Shown here one piece after another: positions 23,164 through 31,956 of a stretch of DNA of 31,956 nt (position 1 is its first letter; the number at the start of each line of letters is the position of its first letter). The position numbers were made by a program, and so were the translations under genes. The notes beneath the pieces were generated by a model. It made no database searches, was not told where the DNA came from, and worked only from the letters and a program-made list of their open reading frames with translations. The stretch spans positions 1 through 31,956 of the forward strand of contig CAKUKP010000029.1 in the NCBI GenBank assembly GCA_934663625.1, given 5' to 3'. Source of the stretch: an uncultured Clostridia bacterium. GTDB lineage: Bacteria > Bacillota > Clostridia > Christensenellales > Aristaeellaceae.

Positions 23164-23894
23164 ACGCGTTTTACATCGATGGCGTGGGCGCGGTGGGCGA
23201 TATTGCCCGCCTGATGGACGAGGACGCGCGCCACGCCCATCGCGTGCTGCGCCTGCGCGCGGGCGAGGATATTTATGTAACCGATTCGACCGGCGCGCGG
23301 TTCGCGGCGCATCTTACGGAGGTATCGGAGGATGCGTGCCGCGCGGCGCTGGATGAACCGCTGCCGGATAATGAAGCGCCGGTTTCGATAACGATCTATG
23401 AAGGGCTGCCCAAGGCGGATAAGCTGGATTTTCTGGCGCAGAAGCTTACGGAGCTGGGCGCAAAGGCGCTGGCGCCCGTGAAAATGGAGCGCTGTGTGGT
23501 GAAGCTCGATGAAAGGGACGGGAAAAAGCGGCAGGATCGATTGCAGAAGATCGCGCGCGAAGCTTCCAAGCAATGCAAGCGCGCCTGCGCGATGGAGATC
23601 GCCGCACCGATGACGTGGGCGCAACTGGAAAAACAGATGCGCGCGCACGATCTGCTGCTGGCACCGTGGGAGGATGCGCGCGGCTTTTCGATGAAGGACG
23701 CGTACGCCCTGCGCCCCGATGCGCAGAATATCGGCATCGTGATCGGGCCGGAGGGCGGCATGAGCGAAAAGGAAATTCGGGCGCTGGAGGCGCTGGGCGC
23801 GCGGCAGATCACGCTGGGGCCGCGCACCCTGCGCACGGAAACCGCCGCGGTTGCGGCGTGTACAATGGCTATGATGCTTTGGGGAGATCTGTAA
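23160..23894 (+). CDS. rsmE: 16S rRNA (uracil1498-N3)-methyltransferase RsmE
   Basis: The protein has 244 residues. A PUA-like N-terminal domain has the HRVLRLRAGE motif (about 27-36). It is followed by a SPOUT knot domain with EGLPKADKLDFLAQKLTELG, GPEGGMSEKE (196-205) and LGPRTLRTETAAVAA. It methylates U1498 of 16S rRNA in the 30S subunit. The start is the ATG overlapping the prmA stop. The mtaB gene starts directly after its stop codon. Confidence 0.95.
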   Translation: MNAFYIDGVGAVGDIARLMDEDARHAHRVLRLRAGEDIYVTDSTGARFAAHLTEVSEDACRAALDEPLPDNEAPVSITIYEGLPKADKLDFLAQKLTELGAKALAPVKMERCVVKLDERDGKKRQDRLQKIAREASKQCKRACAMEIAAPMTWAQLEKQMRAHDLLLAPWEDARGFSMKDAYALRPDAQNIGIVIGPEGGMSEKEIRALEALGARQITLGPRTLRTETAAVAACTMAMMLWGDL

Positions 23895-25181
23895 ATGCAA
23901 ACAATCGCTGTACATACGCTGGGCTGCAAGGTAAATCAATATGATACCGAAGCCATGCTGGAATCCTTCGAACGGGCGGGCTACAAGCCCGTTCGCGAAA
24001 ACGAAGCGGCCGATGTATATCTGATCAACACCTGCACCGTGACCGGTACGGGGGATCAGAAATCGGAAAGGCTGATTCGCCGAATCGCGCGGCTGTATCC
24101 GGAAAGCAAAATCATCGTGGCGGGCTGCCTTGCGCAGCGCGACGGCGAAAAGCTGTTGCAGATGGACAACGTATGCCTTGCCATCGGCGTGCAGCGCAGA
24201 ATCGAGGTCGTTGAGCTGCTGGAGCGCGCCGTTGCGGAGCATACGCGCATCAACGCCGTCGCACCGCTGAAGGGCGCGGATTTTGAACAGCTTTTCGTAT
24301 CCCGTCACGAGGGAAAAACGCGCGCCACGATGAAGATTCAGGAGGGCTGCGATCGATATTGCAGCTATTGCATCATACCCTACGTGCGCGGGCCGGTGCG
24401 TTCCATGCCGATGGAAAGCGTGCGCGCGGAGGCGGAGCGGCTCGGCGCGGCGGGCTATCGCGAAATCGTGGTCACGGGCATTCATCTGGCGAGCTACGGC
24501 CGCGGCACGCAGGATACGCTGATCGATGCGGTGCGCGCCGTGCACGATGCGAACGGCGTATGCCGCGTGCGGCTGGGTTCGCTGGAGCCGAAGATCGTAA
24601 CCGAGGAGTTTGCCGAAGCGCTTTCAAAAATGCCAGGCATCATGCGGCAGTTTCACCTATCGATGCAGTCCGGCAGCGATACGGTATTGAAGCGGATGCA
24701 CCGCAGGTATACCGCCGATGAATATTATGAAGCGTGCTGCATTCTGCGCCGCCATATGCCGGATTGCGCGATTACCACCGATGTGATCGCGGGCTTCCCC
24801 GGTGAGACGGAGGCGGAATTTGCCGAAACCATGGCGTTTGTAGAAAAGGCGGGCTTTGCCCGCATCCACGCGTTTCCGTATTCCCGCAGGACGGGAACGG
24901 TGGCGGATCGGATGGATGGGCAATTGACCGAAACGGAAAAACACAATCGCACAAATCAATTGATCGAACTTGGCAACAAATTGGAAGAAAATTTCGTCCA
25001 ACAACAGAAGGGCACGGTACAGAGCGTTCTGTTTGAGCGCGCCTGCGAAGACGGGCTCTGCGAAGGCTATACCGGCGCATATGTGCGCGTGCGCGCAGCT
25101 GCCGCGCCGGGCAGCATCGAAAACGTTTATATCGATCGCACCGAGGGCGCAATCGCCTACGGCACGATCGTGCATCCATGA
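23895..25181 (+). CDS. mtaB: tRNA t6A37 methylthiotransferase MtaB
   Basis: The protein has 428 residues. The methylthiotransferase N-domain contributes Cys11 (LGCKVNQ), Cys47 (NTCTVT) and Cys78 (AGCLAQR) for the auxiliary [4Fe-4S] cluster. The radical SAM motif CDRYCSYC supplies Cys152, Cys156 and Cys159. The C-terminus ends in a TRAM-like segment. The HTLGCKVNQYDTEAM opening is that of MtaB (YqeV) rather than MiaB or RimO. It converts t6A37 to ms2t6A37 in ANN-decoding tRNAs. It is translationally linked to rsmE with no spacing and follows the Bacillus gene order. Confidence 0.95.
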   Translation: MQTIAVHTLGCKVNQYDTEAMLESFERAGYKPVRENEAADVYLINTCTVTGTGDQKSERLIRRIARLYPESKIIVAGCLAQRDGEKLLQMDNVCLAIGVQRRIEVVELLERAVAEHTRINAVAPLKGADFEQLFVSRHEGKTRATMKIQEGCDRYCSYCIIPYVRGPVRSMPMESVRAEAERLGAAGYREIVVTGIHLASYGRGTQDTLIDAVRAVHDANGVCRVRLGSLEPKIVTEEFAEALSKMPGIMRQFHLSMQSGSDTVLKRMHRRYTADEYYEACCILRRHMPDCAITTDVIAGFPGETEAEFAETMAFVEKAGFARIHAFPYSRRTGTVADRMDGQLTETEKHNRTNQLIELGNKLEENFVQQQKGTVQSVLFERACEDGLCEGYTGAYVRVRAAAAPGSIENVYIDRTEGAIAYGTIVHP

Positions 25182-25198
25182 CGGGAGGTGAAAATGGT

Positions 25199-25531
25199 AT
25201 GGATTGTCTGTTTTGCAAAATCATCGAAGGTTCGATTCCGTGCACGAAGGTGTATGAGGATGATCGGGTGTTCGCGTTTCGCGATATCAACCCGCAGGCG
25301 AAGGTGCATATTCTGCTGACGCCGAAAAAGCACATGCGCAATATTCTGGAATGCGATGCGGAAACCGCGGCGGCGCTGACGGCGGCGATCGCGAACGTAG
25401 CCGCGCAGGAAGGGCTTACGGAGAACGGCTTCCGCGTGATTTCCAATTGCGGAAAGCACGGCTGCCAGTCCGTGGATCATCTGCACGTCCATCTGGTGGG
25501 CGGCGAACAGCTGAGCGAAAAGATGTCATAA
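25199..25531 (+). CDS. HIT family (HINT-like) nucleotide hydrolase
   Basis: The protein has 110 residues. The catalytic triad motif HLHVHLVGG is at 94-102, and a CxxC (Cys3, Cys6) with His45 suggests the zinc-bearing HINT branch. Family members hydrolyse AMP-lysine or other nucleoside phosphoramidates; the cellular substrate is uncertain. The ATG was set downstream of GGGAGGTGAAAATGGT; the ORF opens earlier with ATG overlapping the mtaB stop. It is the last gene of the prmA operon. No strong terminator is visible before the rpsU promoter. Confidence 0.92.
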   Translation: MDCLFCKIIEGSIPCTKVYEDDRVFAFRDINPQAKVHILLTPKKHMRNILECDAETAAALTAAIANVAAQEGLTENGFRVISNCGKHGCQSVDHLHVHLVGGEQLSEKMS

Positions 25532-25586
25532 TGGGGCGGCAGGCGGTTCGGGAATTGTGAAATTATTGAAATTTTGCGCGAATCGC

Positions 25587-25615
25587 TTGACGGTATACAC
25601 ATAATGCGCTATAAT
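25587..25615 (+). promoter_or_regulatory. Promoter of rpsU
   Basis: TTGACG (25587-25592) and TATAAT (25610-25615) are 17 bp apart. The leader of about 60 nt contains short inverted repeats (TGGC/GCCA) before GAGGGGAGGG. A regulatory leader is possible but unproven. Confidence 0.82.
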
Positions 25616-25682
25616 ATCATTTGTGGCGCACCCCATGCTACATTGGCGTATGCCAGTCCAAATGCGAGGGGAGGGAAAACAC

Positions 25683-25856
25683 ATGTCCGAGGTACGGATT
25701 CGGGAAAATGAATCATTGGAAAGCGCACTGCGTCGTTTCAAGCGTAAGACCGCTCGTGATGGCATCCTGGCTGAAGCAAGGAAGAGAGAACATTACGAAA
25801 AGCCCAGCGTAAAGCGTAAGAAGAAGGCAGAAGCTGCTCGCAAGCGCAAGTATTAA
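25683..25856 (+). CDS. rpsU: 30S ribosomal protein S21
   Basis: The protein has 57 residues, full length. It has the family opening SEVRIRENESLESALRRFKR, split here into its two helices, and a very basic tail KRKKKAEAARKRKY. S21 joins the 30S platform near the anti-Shine-Dalgarno helix. The start was set at the ATG after GAGGGGAGGGAAAACAC; an in-frame ATG at 25623 lies in the leader. It is monocistronic, with its own promoter and a terminator. Confidence 0.97.
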   Translation: MSEVRIRENESLESALRRFKRKTARDGILAEARKREHYEKPSVKRKKKAEAARKRKY

Positions 25857-25866
25857 TGCCAATGAA

Positions 25867-25890
25867 AGCCCCTTTGAATTCAAAGGGGCT
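25867..25890 (+). terminator. Terminator of rpsU
   Basis: A perfect 12-bp palindrome (AGCCCCTTTGAA / TTCAAAGGGGCT) starts 10 nt after the stop and is followed by GATTTTCTATTTTT. Confidence 0.88.
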
Positions 25891-25989
25891 GATTTTCTAT
25901 TTTTGCAGTAATCATTGATTTGTTCGGAATTTTATTACGGATTTACACAAGATACTCGGAAATTTACGCAAGGACACCTTCTCTTTTTG

Positions 25990-25995
25990 TATAAT
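25990..25995 (+). promoter_or_regulatory. Possible -10 box for the TRM11-like gene
   Basis: TATAAT lies in an AT-rich stretch 66 nt before the methyltransferase start. I could not find a -35 at a suitable distance, so this is tentative. The surrounding gap (25891-26061) shows nothing else. Confidence 0.35.
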
Positions 25996-26061
25996 TGCGA
26001 TTTCTATCCATTTTGTGGATATTGAATCAACCCTGCGCATATAAGATGGTACAGGTGAAAA

Positions 26062-27075
26062 ATGAAATATACGATGCTTTTGTGGCCGCATTCCAACGTG
26101 CGGTATCAGAATGAAACCCTGAAGCTGGCGGCAGGCGAGCTGCGCATCATGCTGGATGCGTGCGGCCACGCCGCGGAAATTTTGCCCTGCGAAGAAATAA
26201 ACATGCCCGCGCTGATCATCGATACGCAAACGGAGCTGGAACCGCGCGTTTTGGACGCGATTGCCGGTCATTCATTGCTGTACGGCCTGTTTGAATTGCG
26301 CGCGGACGGCGCGATGAAGCCGCTGCTGGGGCGGGAAAAGGCGTATGTCGGCGCGGATCTTGCGGGAATTCTGAAATACAAGGGGAAAACAAACGAATTA
26401 TTTTTGCAGATGCTGGTGAACGTTGCGCTGTATTCCGGCAAATATTACGATCACGCGGATGAACGCATCGAATTGCTGGATCCCATGTGCGGGCGCGGTA
26501 CGACGCTGTTCATTGGCGCGAACCGCGGCTGGAATACCACCGGCGGCGATGTGGATAAAAATGATCTGCGCGAGGCGGAAAATTTTCTGAAGCGCTATTT
26601 TGAATACCATCGCATGAAGCATTTGATGAAGCGCACATCGCGCACCACCGGCGCGGGCAAGAGCGTACCCATCGTACAATTTACATTCGCGGATACGCCG
26701 CAGCGCTTTAAGGCGGGCGAAACGTGTATGCTGCAGCTTGCCAACGTGGATGCGGCGAAGGTTCGAGATGTGTTCGGAAAAAATCGCTTTCACATCATCG
26801 CCTGCGATCTGCCCTACGGCGTGCAGCACGGCGCGGTGGGCGGAACGCCCGCGCAGCTGCTGGAGCGCATGCTGCCCGCGTGGCGCGCATCGCTGAAATG
26901 CGGCGGCACGGTGGCGGTATCCTTCAACGCGCAGACGCTGAAGCGCGATACGGTGCTGGAATTGATGGAAAAAGCGAATCTTGAACCCATGCGCGGCGGC
27001 GCATACGATGCATTTGAACATTGGGTGGAACAGGCGGTCACGCGCGATATTGCCGTGGGGCGCTGGAAAGGATAG
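26062..27075 (+). CDS. TRM11-like SAM-dependent methyltransferase
   Basis: The protein has 337 residues. Motif I is LDPMCGRGTT (139-148) and motif IV is CDLPYG (D249-Y252), the DxPY/F form used by N-methyltransferases acting on exocyclic amines. The N-terminal 110 residues carry no recognised THUMP domain. The architecture resembles TRM11-family tRNA guanosine methyltransferases, so an RNA substrate is likely, but DNA cannot be excluded. The insert VPIVQFTFADTPQRF before motif IV is unlike a restriction-type enzyme. Start: ATG after ACAGGTGAAA. It lies 9 nt ahead of rho and is possibly co-transcribed with it. Confidence 0.78.
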   Translation: MKYTMLLWPHSNVRYQNETLKLAAGELRIMLDACGHAAEILPCEEINMPALIIDTQTELEPRVLDAIAGHSLLYGLFELRADGAMKPLLGREKAYVGADLAGILKYKGKTNELFLQMLVNVALYSGKYYDHADERIELLDPMCGRGTTLFIGANRGWNTTGGDVDKNDLREAENFLKRYFEYHRMKHLMKRTSRTTGAGKSVPIVQFTFADTPQRFKAGETCMLQLANVDAAKVRDVFGKNRFHIIACDLPYGVQHGAVGGTPAQLLERMLPAWRASLKCGGTVAVSFNAQTLKRDTVLELMEKANLEPMRGGAYDAFEHWVEQAVTRDIAVGRWKG

Positions 27076-27084
27076 GTTAAACGC

Positions 27085-29169
<2,085 letters not shown>

Positions 29170-29181
29170 ATAGAAAATGAG

Positions 29182-29211
29182 CGGCGCGGGATGTCAATAC
29201 ATCTCGCGCCG
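29182..29211. terminator. Bidirectional terminator between rho and the carboxypeptidase gene
   Basis: CGGCGCGGGATGT / ACATCTCGCGCCG, 13 bp with one G-U pair and a CAAT loop. It lies 12 nt past the rho stop and 5 nt past the convergent gene's stop. On the plus strand GTGCTTTATT follows, and on the minus strand CTCATTTTCTATTT. Confidence 0.8.
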
Positions 29212-29216
29212 GTGCT

Positions 29217-30443
29217 TTATTCGATTGACCATTTGCGGATCAACCGCAGAAAATTTCCGTGCAGACCGTTCGGTTCCGAGGCCTGCGCCGCCGCCACGCC
29301 CACGCGCCCCGCCTCGCGCCCGTCCAGTACCACCTGCACGCTGCCCACCGGATCGCCCGCGGCGATGGGCGCGGTCAGATGATCGGGCAGATCGGGGTTC
29401 AGCTGCACGTTCTGTTCGCTGCCCTTGGCGATCAGCAGCGTCAGATCATCGGCGAGCATCAGATCGATCTGATCGGGTCGCCCGCCGTCCACGGGCATCT
29501 TGCCGCGCACCTTTGTGCCGCGCCGCGCCACGGGGTACAGGCGGTAGTTCGCGAACGCGTAATCCATCATGTTGGACGCGATTTTGAATCGCTCCTTGCC
29601 GCTGTCCGCGCCCAGCACCACGGCGATTACGCGCATATCGCCGCGCTTTGCGGTGGCGGATATGCAATAGCCCGCCTCCTTCGTGGAACCCGTCTTGCCG
29701 CCGTCGCAGCCGTCGTACTGGCGAATCAGCTTGTTCGTGTTCGTCAATTGCGTGATGCGGCCGTCGCCGTGGCTCACATCATCCAGCCATACATTGGAAT
29801 ACTGATAATACAGATCGTGTCGCAGCATCGCCAGCGTCATGATTGCCACATCGCGCGCAGTGGTGCGCTGCCCGTCGGCGGGCAGACCGGTGCAGTTCAC
29901 GAAATGCGTGTTTTCCATGCCCAGCTGCTTCGCCCGCCGGTTCATCTGCTCCACGCACAGCGCCTCCGAACCGTACATCAGTTCAGCCAGCGCCACGCAG
30001 GCGTCGTTAGCCGATCCTACGATGGTGCTTTTCAGCAGCACGCTCACCGTTTGTACCTCGCCCGTGTCCAGCAGCACCTGCGATCCGCCCATGCCGGATG
30101 CGCTCTGCGATATGGTCGTTTGCTGATCGGGCGTGATCCGCCCCTTTTCGATGGCCTCCAGCGTGAGCAGGATCGTCATGATCTTGGTGATGGATGCAAC
30201 GGGGCGCGGCTGATCCGCGTTCATCTGAAACAGAATCTGCCCGCTTTCCGCTTCTGCCAGCAGCGCAGCGCCGCAGGGCAGATCGATCGGCGGCGCGGTC
30301 AGCAGCGCGCTCTCCGAAAGGTACACGCGCGTTTCCGCGGGCGCTTCCTGCGAGGGCTTCGCCTCCAGATCAATCGTGGTCTCCGCGGCGGCGGATACAA
30401 ACAGCAGCGCAATCAGCAAAAGCCATGCCGTCCATTTTCGCAT
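29217..30443 (-). CDS. D-alanyl-D-alanine carboxypeptidase (DacF/PBP5-type)
   Basis: The protein has 408 residues. A signal peptide occupies about 1-20 (WLLLIALLFVSAAAE, probably cleaved after Ala20). The serine peptidase S11 motifs are SITK (84-87, nucleophile Ser84), SAN (144-146) and KTG (250-252). A PBP5-type C-terminal beta domain follows from about 300, with a short amphipathic tail (FLRLIRKW) likely to bind the membrane face. It removes the terminal D-Ala of peptidoglycan pentapeptides and so limits cross-linking. ATG after GGGAGGTTTGAAAT. It is a separate unit from the upstream gene, which ends in a terminator. Confidence 0.94.
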   Translation of the reverse strand: MRKWTAWLLLIALLFVSAAAETTIDLEAKPSQEAPAETRVYLSESALLTAPPIDLPCGAALLAEAESGQILFQMNADQPRPVASITKIMTILLTLEAIEKGRITPDQQTTISQSASGMGGSQVLLDTGEVQTVSVLLKSTIVGSANDACVALAELMYGSEALCVEQMNRRAKQLGMENTHFVNCTGLPADGQRTTARDVAIMTLAMLRHDLYYQYSNVWLDDVSHGDGRITQLTNTNKLIRQYDGCDGGKTGSTKEAGYCISATAKRGDMRVIAVVLGADSGKERFKIASNMMDYAFANYRLYPVARRGTKVRGKMPVDGGRPDQIDLMLADDLTLLIAKGSEQNVQLNPDLPDHLTAPIAAGDPVGSVQVVLDGREAGRVGVAAAQASEPNGLHGNFLRLIRKWSIE

Positions 30444-30508
30444 ATTTCAAACCTCCCGAACCAATACAATTCATTCCATAGTGTGCGTCGGGTGGGAAAA
30501 ATATGCAA

Positions 30509-30542
30509 AAAACCGAGATCGCAGTTCTACAATCTCGGTTTT
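30509..30542 (-). terminator. Terminator of the anchored-protein gene
   Basis: A perfect 11-bp stem (AAAACCGAGAT / ATCTCGGTTTT) with a 12-nt loop. On the minus strand it is followed by TTGCATATTTTT and lies 13 nt after the stop codon. Confidence 0.85.
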
Positions 30543-30555
30543 AGAACGAACAGTT

Positions 30556-31332
30556 TTACTTCGCTTCCGCGGTCTTGGGCAGCAGTGTGAACGCCTCGGT
30601 GAAGGGCTTCAGATAATCCGTCAGCGCGTCCTCGGCTACGTATACGCTTTCATCCGCGCCCTTCAGGGTGACGTGCAACGCCAGCGTATGATCGTTTTCG
30701 CAATCCACGTACATGGTGATATCCTGTACGAAGGTGTTGTTTTCGGGATCGGCGGCGGGTTCTTCCGTTGCGGCGGGTTCTTCCGCTGCGGGTTCTGCGG
30801 TGGCTTCCGCCGCTGCGTCCGCGGTCTGTTCCGGTTCCTGATAATAGGCGATGGTGGAGCTGTACACATATGCCTTGTAGCCCTGCACTTCGGTTTCGTG
30901 CATTTCGCCCACGGTGTAGCCGTAGCTGGGCAGCTGCAGCATGGAGCTCTGGGTCAGGCTCTCCGCCTGAAGCGGGCTGCCGCTCACGCTGACGTAATTG
31001 ATGGGGGAAGTTTCATCGTCGGCCTTATAGGTGTAGCTGACCATCGCGGTGGTTTCCGCCTTGGTATCGGTGCGGGTAAAGCCTTCCAGTTCGTTGATCG
31101 TGCCCAGTTTCACATAGCGGTCGCGGGTCTTGGTGGTGCCGTAGGCGAGGATATCGCCTTCCTGCACGGCGCTATCGCCGATAAAGCCATCGGGCAGGTT
31201 GTTAATGACCAAAAACGCGGCGATGACCACCACAACGATGATGATCAGGGCGATGATTTCTTTTTTCGTCAGGAAGGGCTTCTTCTGCTGAGATTTGCGA
31301 TAGCCCTTGGACATTGCGCTTTTCTTTGCCAT
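30556..31332 (-). CDS. Membrane-anchored extracytoplasmic protein, unknown function
   Basis: The protein has 258 residues. A basic cytoplasmic head (1-24, KSQQKKPFLTKKE) precedes one strong transmembrane span (about 26-44). The rest is predicted outside. It holds a mostly beta domain (about 55-165), then a low-complexity Ala/Glu/Pro stretch (166-198, repeated A-E-E-P-A units), then a final alpha/beta part (200-250). I recognise no family. Start: ATG at 31332 with AAAGGATG upstream; Met7 is possible but has no site. It is transcribed alone from an extended -10 promoter. The A/E/P stretch probably acts as a flexible spacer. Confidence 0.8.
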   Translation of the reverse strand: MAKKSAMSKGYRKSQQKKPFLTKKEIIALIIIVVVVIAAFLVINNLPDGFIGDSAVQEGDILAYGTTKTRDRYVKLGTINELEGFTRTDTKAETTAMVSYTYKADDETSPINYVSVSGSPLQAESLTQSSMLQLPSYGYTVGEMHETEVQGYKAYVYSSTIAYYQEPEQTADAAAEATAEPAAEEPAATEEPAADPENNTFVQDITMYVDCENDHTLALHVTLKGADESVYVAEDALTDYLKPFTEAFTLLPKTAEAK

Positions 31333-31368
31333 TTGGGGTTCATCCTTTCAAATCAATGATTTTCCTGT

Positions 31369-31377
31369 ATTATAACA
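31369..31377 (-). promoter_or_regulatory. Extended -10 promoter of the anchored-protein gene
   Basis: On the minus strand TGT-TATAAT is an extended -10 lying 36 nt before the start codon. No good -35 is seen, which is usual for extended -10 promoters. Confidence 0.65.
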
Positions 31378-31435
31378 CAAAAGCGCGCAATGGTACAGCC
31401 CTTTTTTTCGTATTTCTCCAAAATCTCACAATGCA

Positions 31436-31464
31436 CCGGAATTTTTGCTTCGCAAAAGTTCCGG
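31436..31464. repeat. Hairpin 1 of the stem-loop array
   Basis: CCGGAATTTTTGC / GCAAAAGTTCCGG, 13 bp with one G-T pair and a 3-nt loop. Confidence 0.7.
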
Positions 31465-31474
31465 CAGCAAACGC

Positions 31475-31489
31475 GCATCCTTCGGATGC
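31475..31489. repeat. Hairpin 2 of the stem-loop array
   Basis: GCATCC-TTC-GGATGC, a perfect 6-bp stem with a 3-nt loop. Confidence 0.55.
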
Positions 31490-31502
31490 CAGCGTTCCGC
31501 TG

Positions 31503-31534
31503 GTCGCGCCTGCAAAGCGTTGCAACGGCGCGAC
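31503..31534. repeat. Hairpin 3 of the stem-loop array
   Basis: GTCGCGCC / GGCGCGAC (8 bp) encloses TGCAA / TTGCA (5 bp) with a small bulge between them. Confidence 0.65.
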
Positions 31535-31568
31535 TGCTACTGATTTTGTCGATCAGGAAGAAAACTGC

Positions 31569-31605
31569 GGATTCCTGAAATTCTCACGAATTTCCGGGCG
31601 GAATC
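31569..31605. repeat. Hairpin 4 of the stem-loop array
   Basis: GAAATTC-TCAC-GAATTTC (7 bp perfect, 31577-31594) is flanked by GGATT/AATCC. Confidence 0.55.
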
Positions 31606-31620
31606 CTGACTGATTGTATG

Positions 31621-31649
31621 TTTTTTTCATCGCAAAGCGATGAAAAAAA
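31621..31649. repeat. Hairpin 5 of the stem-loop array, terminator-like on both strands
   Basis: TTTTTTTCATCGC / GCGATGAAAAAAA, a perfect 13-bp stem with an AAA loop. Each arm ends in a 7-nt homopolymer, so it could terminate transcription from either side. Confidence 0.7.
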
Positions 31650-31650
31650 C

Positions 31651-31679
31651 CAAATTCAGCGCGCATGTCGCTGAATTTG
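31651..31679. repeat. Hairpin 6 of the stem-loop array
   Basis: CAAATTCAGCG / CGCTGAATTTG, a perfect 11-bp stem with a 7-nt loop, one base after hairpin 5. Confidence 0.65.
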
Positions 31680-31706
31680 ATTTAACAGGCGGTTCTGTAT
31701 TGGTAT

Positions 31707-31754
31707 TTTGACAACTCATACCGCCGGTTTTGTCGGCGGTATCAGTCTGTCAAA
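31707..31754 (-). terminator. Hairpin 7: long hairpin overlapping the end of the transposase remnant
   Basis: TTTGACA ... TGTCAAA forms the outer stem and ATACCGCCG / CGGCGGTAT the inner stem, with a small bulge at the ACT/AGT step. It overlaps the remnant's stop codon. This is the kind of hairpin that often ends a transposase transcript or marks the element edge. Confidence 0.6.
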
Positions 31755-31956
31755 GAAGTGACATTGCGAGGTTGCGAAGTGGCTTCATATAGGAAAAAAA
31801 GGCAGAAAAAAGCGAGCGCGACCACTTATGGATCGCGAATTTCTTCAAATTCATCGCGGCAAATTTGAGCTTGATCAGAGGCTTTTTCCCGTGCGCCGCT
31901 CGATCCGCTTCGATCTCCGCGTCCAGCTGCTCCTGATATCGCTTCGCTGCCACAGG
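31750..31956 (-). pseudogene. IS1182-type transposase remnant, internally deleted (partial at window edge)
   Basis: The frame is open to the window edge, so its true start is outside. The first visible part (KRYQEQLDAEIEADRAAHGKKPL, two adjoining pieces) resembles the YxExL-EI--DR--HGKKP segment that precedes the DDE core in IS1182-like transposases. It passes directly to LKFAAMNLKKFAI, which resembles the C-terminal FACMNLKKLA segment of the same proteins. The catalytic core between them is missing with the frame kept. The tail ends MSLL. Assignment is from memory of family motifs and is moderately sure. It should be inactive alone. Confidence 0.5.

Noticed and set aside
31314..31613. A 99-codon plus-strand frame over the promoter and hairpin region
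   Set aside because: It starts inside the N-terminal end of the minus-strand anchored-protein gene, has no ribosome binding site and crosses four stem-loops.

Overview
The window is a GC-rich chromosomal segment from a Gram-positive, Clostridia-like bacterium. The evidence is a perfect CIRCE operator before hrcA-grpE-dnaK-dnaJ, followed by prmA-rsmE-mtaB and rpsU in Bacillus-like order; a divergent rpmE-DUF1385-prmC-prfA-sua5 block; Zn-type L31; a PadR-DUF1700-DUF4097 module; and strong Shine-Dalgarno sites. The exact lineage cannot be fixed from the sequence alone. A gut Clostridia order such as Christensenellales or Oscillospirales is a guess.

Layout. (1) 2-1727: end of a branched-chain amino acid ABC importer operon (livM end, livG, livF). 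(2) 1839-3731: PadR regulator with a DUF1700 membrane protein and a DUF4097 beta-repeat protein, on their own promoter. (3) 3784-7546: a tightly packed accessory run: winged-helix regulator, small membrane protein, 77-residue protein, TfoX-N protein, M29-like protein, MFS protein and GNAT acetyltransferase. Three members look eroded: a nonsense codon, a missing C-terminus and an internal deletion. (4) 7598-7674: tRNA-Arg(CCT) on the minus strand. (5) 7764-12363: gyrB-gyrA. (6) 12364-12719: intergenic space with a nested inverted-repeat element. (7) 12720-16979, minus strand: rpmE, DUF1385, prmC, prfA, sua5 (translation and tRNA modification). (8) 17214-25531: heat-shock operon under CIRCE, then a separately promoted rRNA/ribosomal-protein/tRNA-modification operon (prmA, rsmE, mtaB, HIT). 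(9) 25587-29169: rpsU, a TRM11-like methyltransferase, and rho with a long disordered insert. (10) 29217-31332, minus strand: D,D-carboxypeptidase and an anchored extracytoplasmic protein. (11) 31333-31956: a run of about seven stem-loops ending at an apparent IS1182-type transposase remnant.

The core genes serve translation and protein quality control. Sua5 makes the threonylcarbamoyl-AMP precursor of t6A37, and MtaB methylthiolates t6A. PrfA is the substrate of PrmC, and PrmA and RsmE modify L11 and 16S rRNA. HrcA with CIRCE represses the chaperone operon. I found no CRISPR array, prophage or clearly new multi-gene defence system. The most unusual items are a DUF1385 protein that has lost its HGAEH signature, the eroded accessory cluster, the Rho insert with 39-nt tandem repeats, and the hairpin/IS-remnant region.
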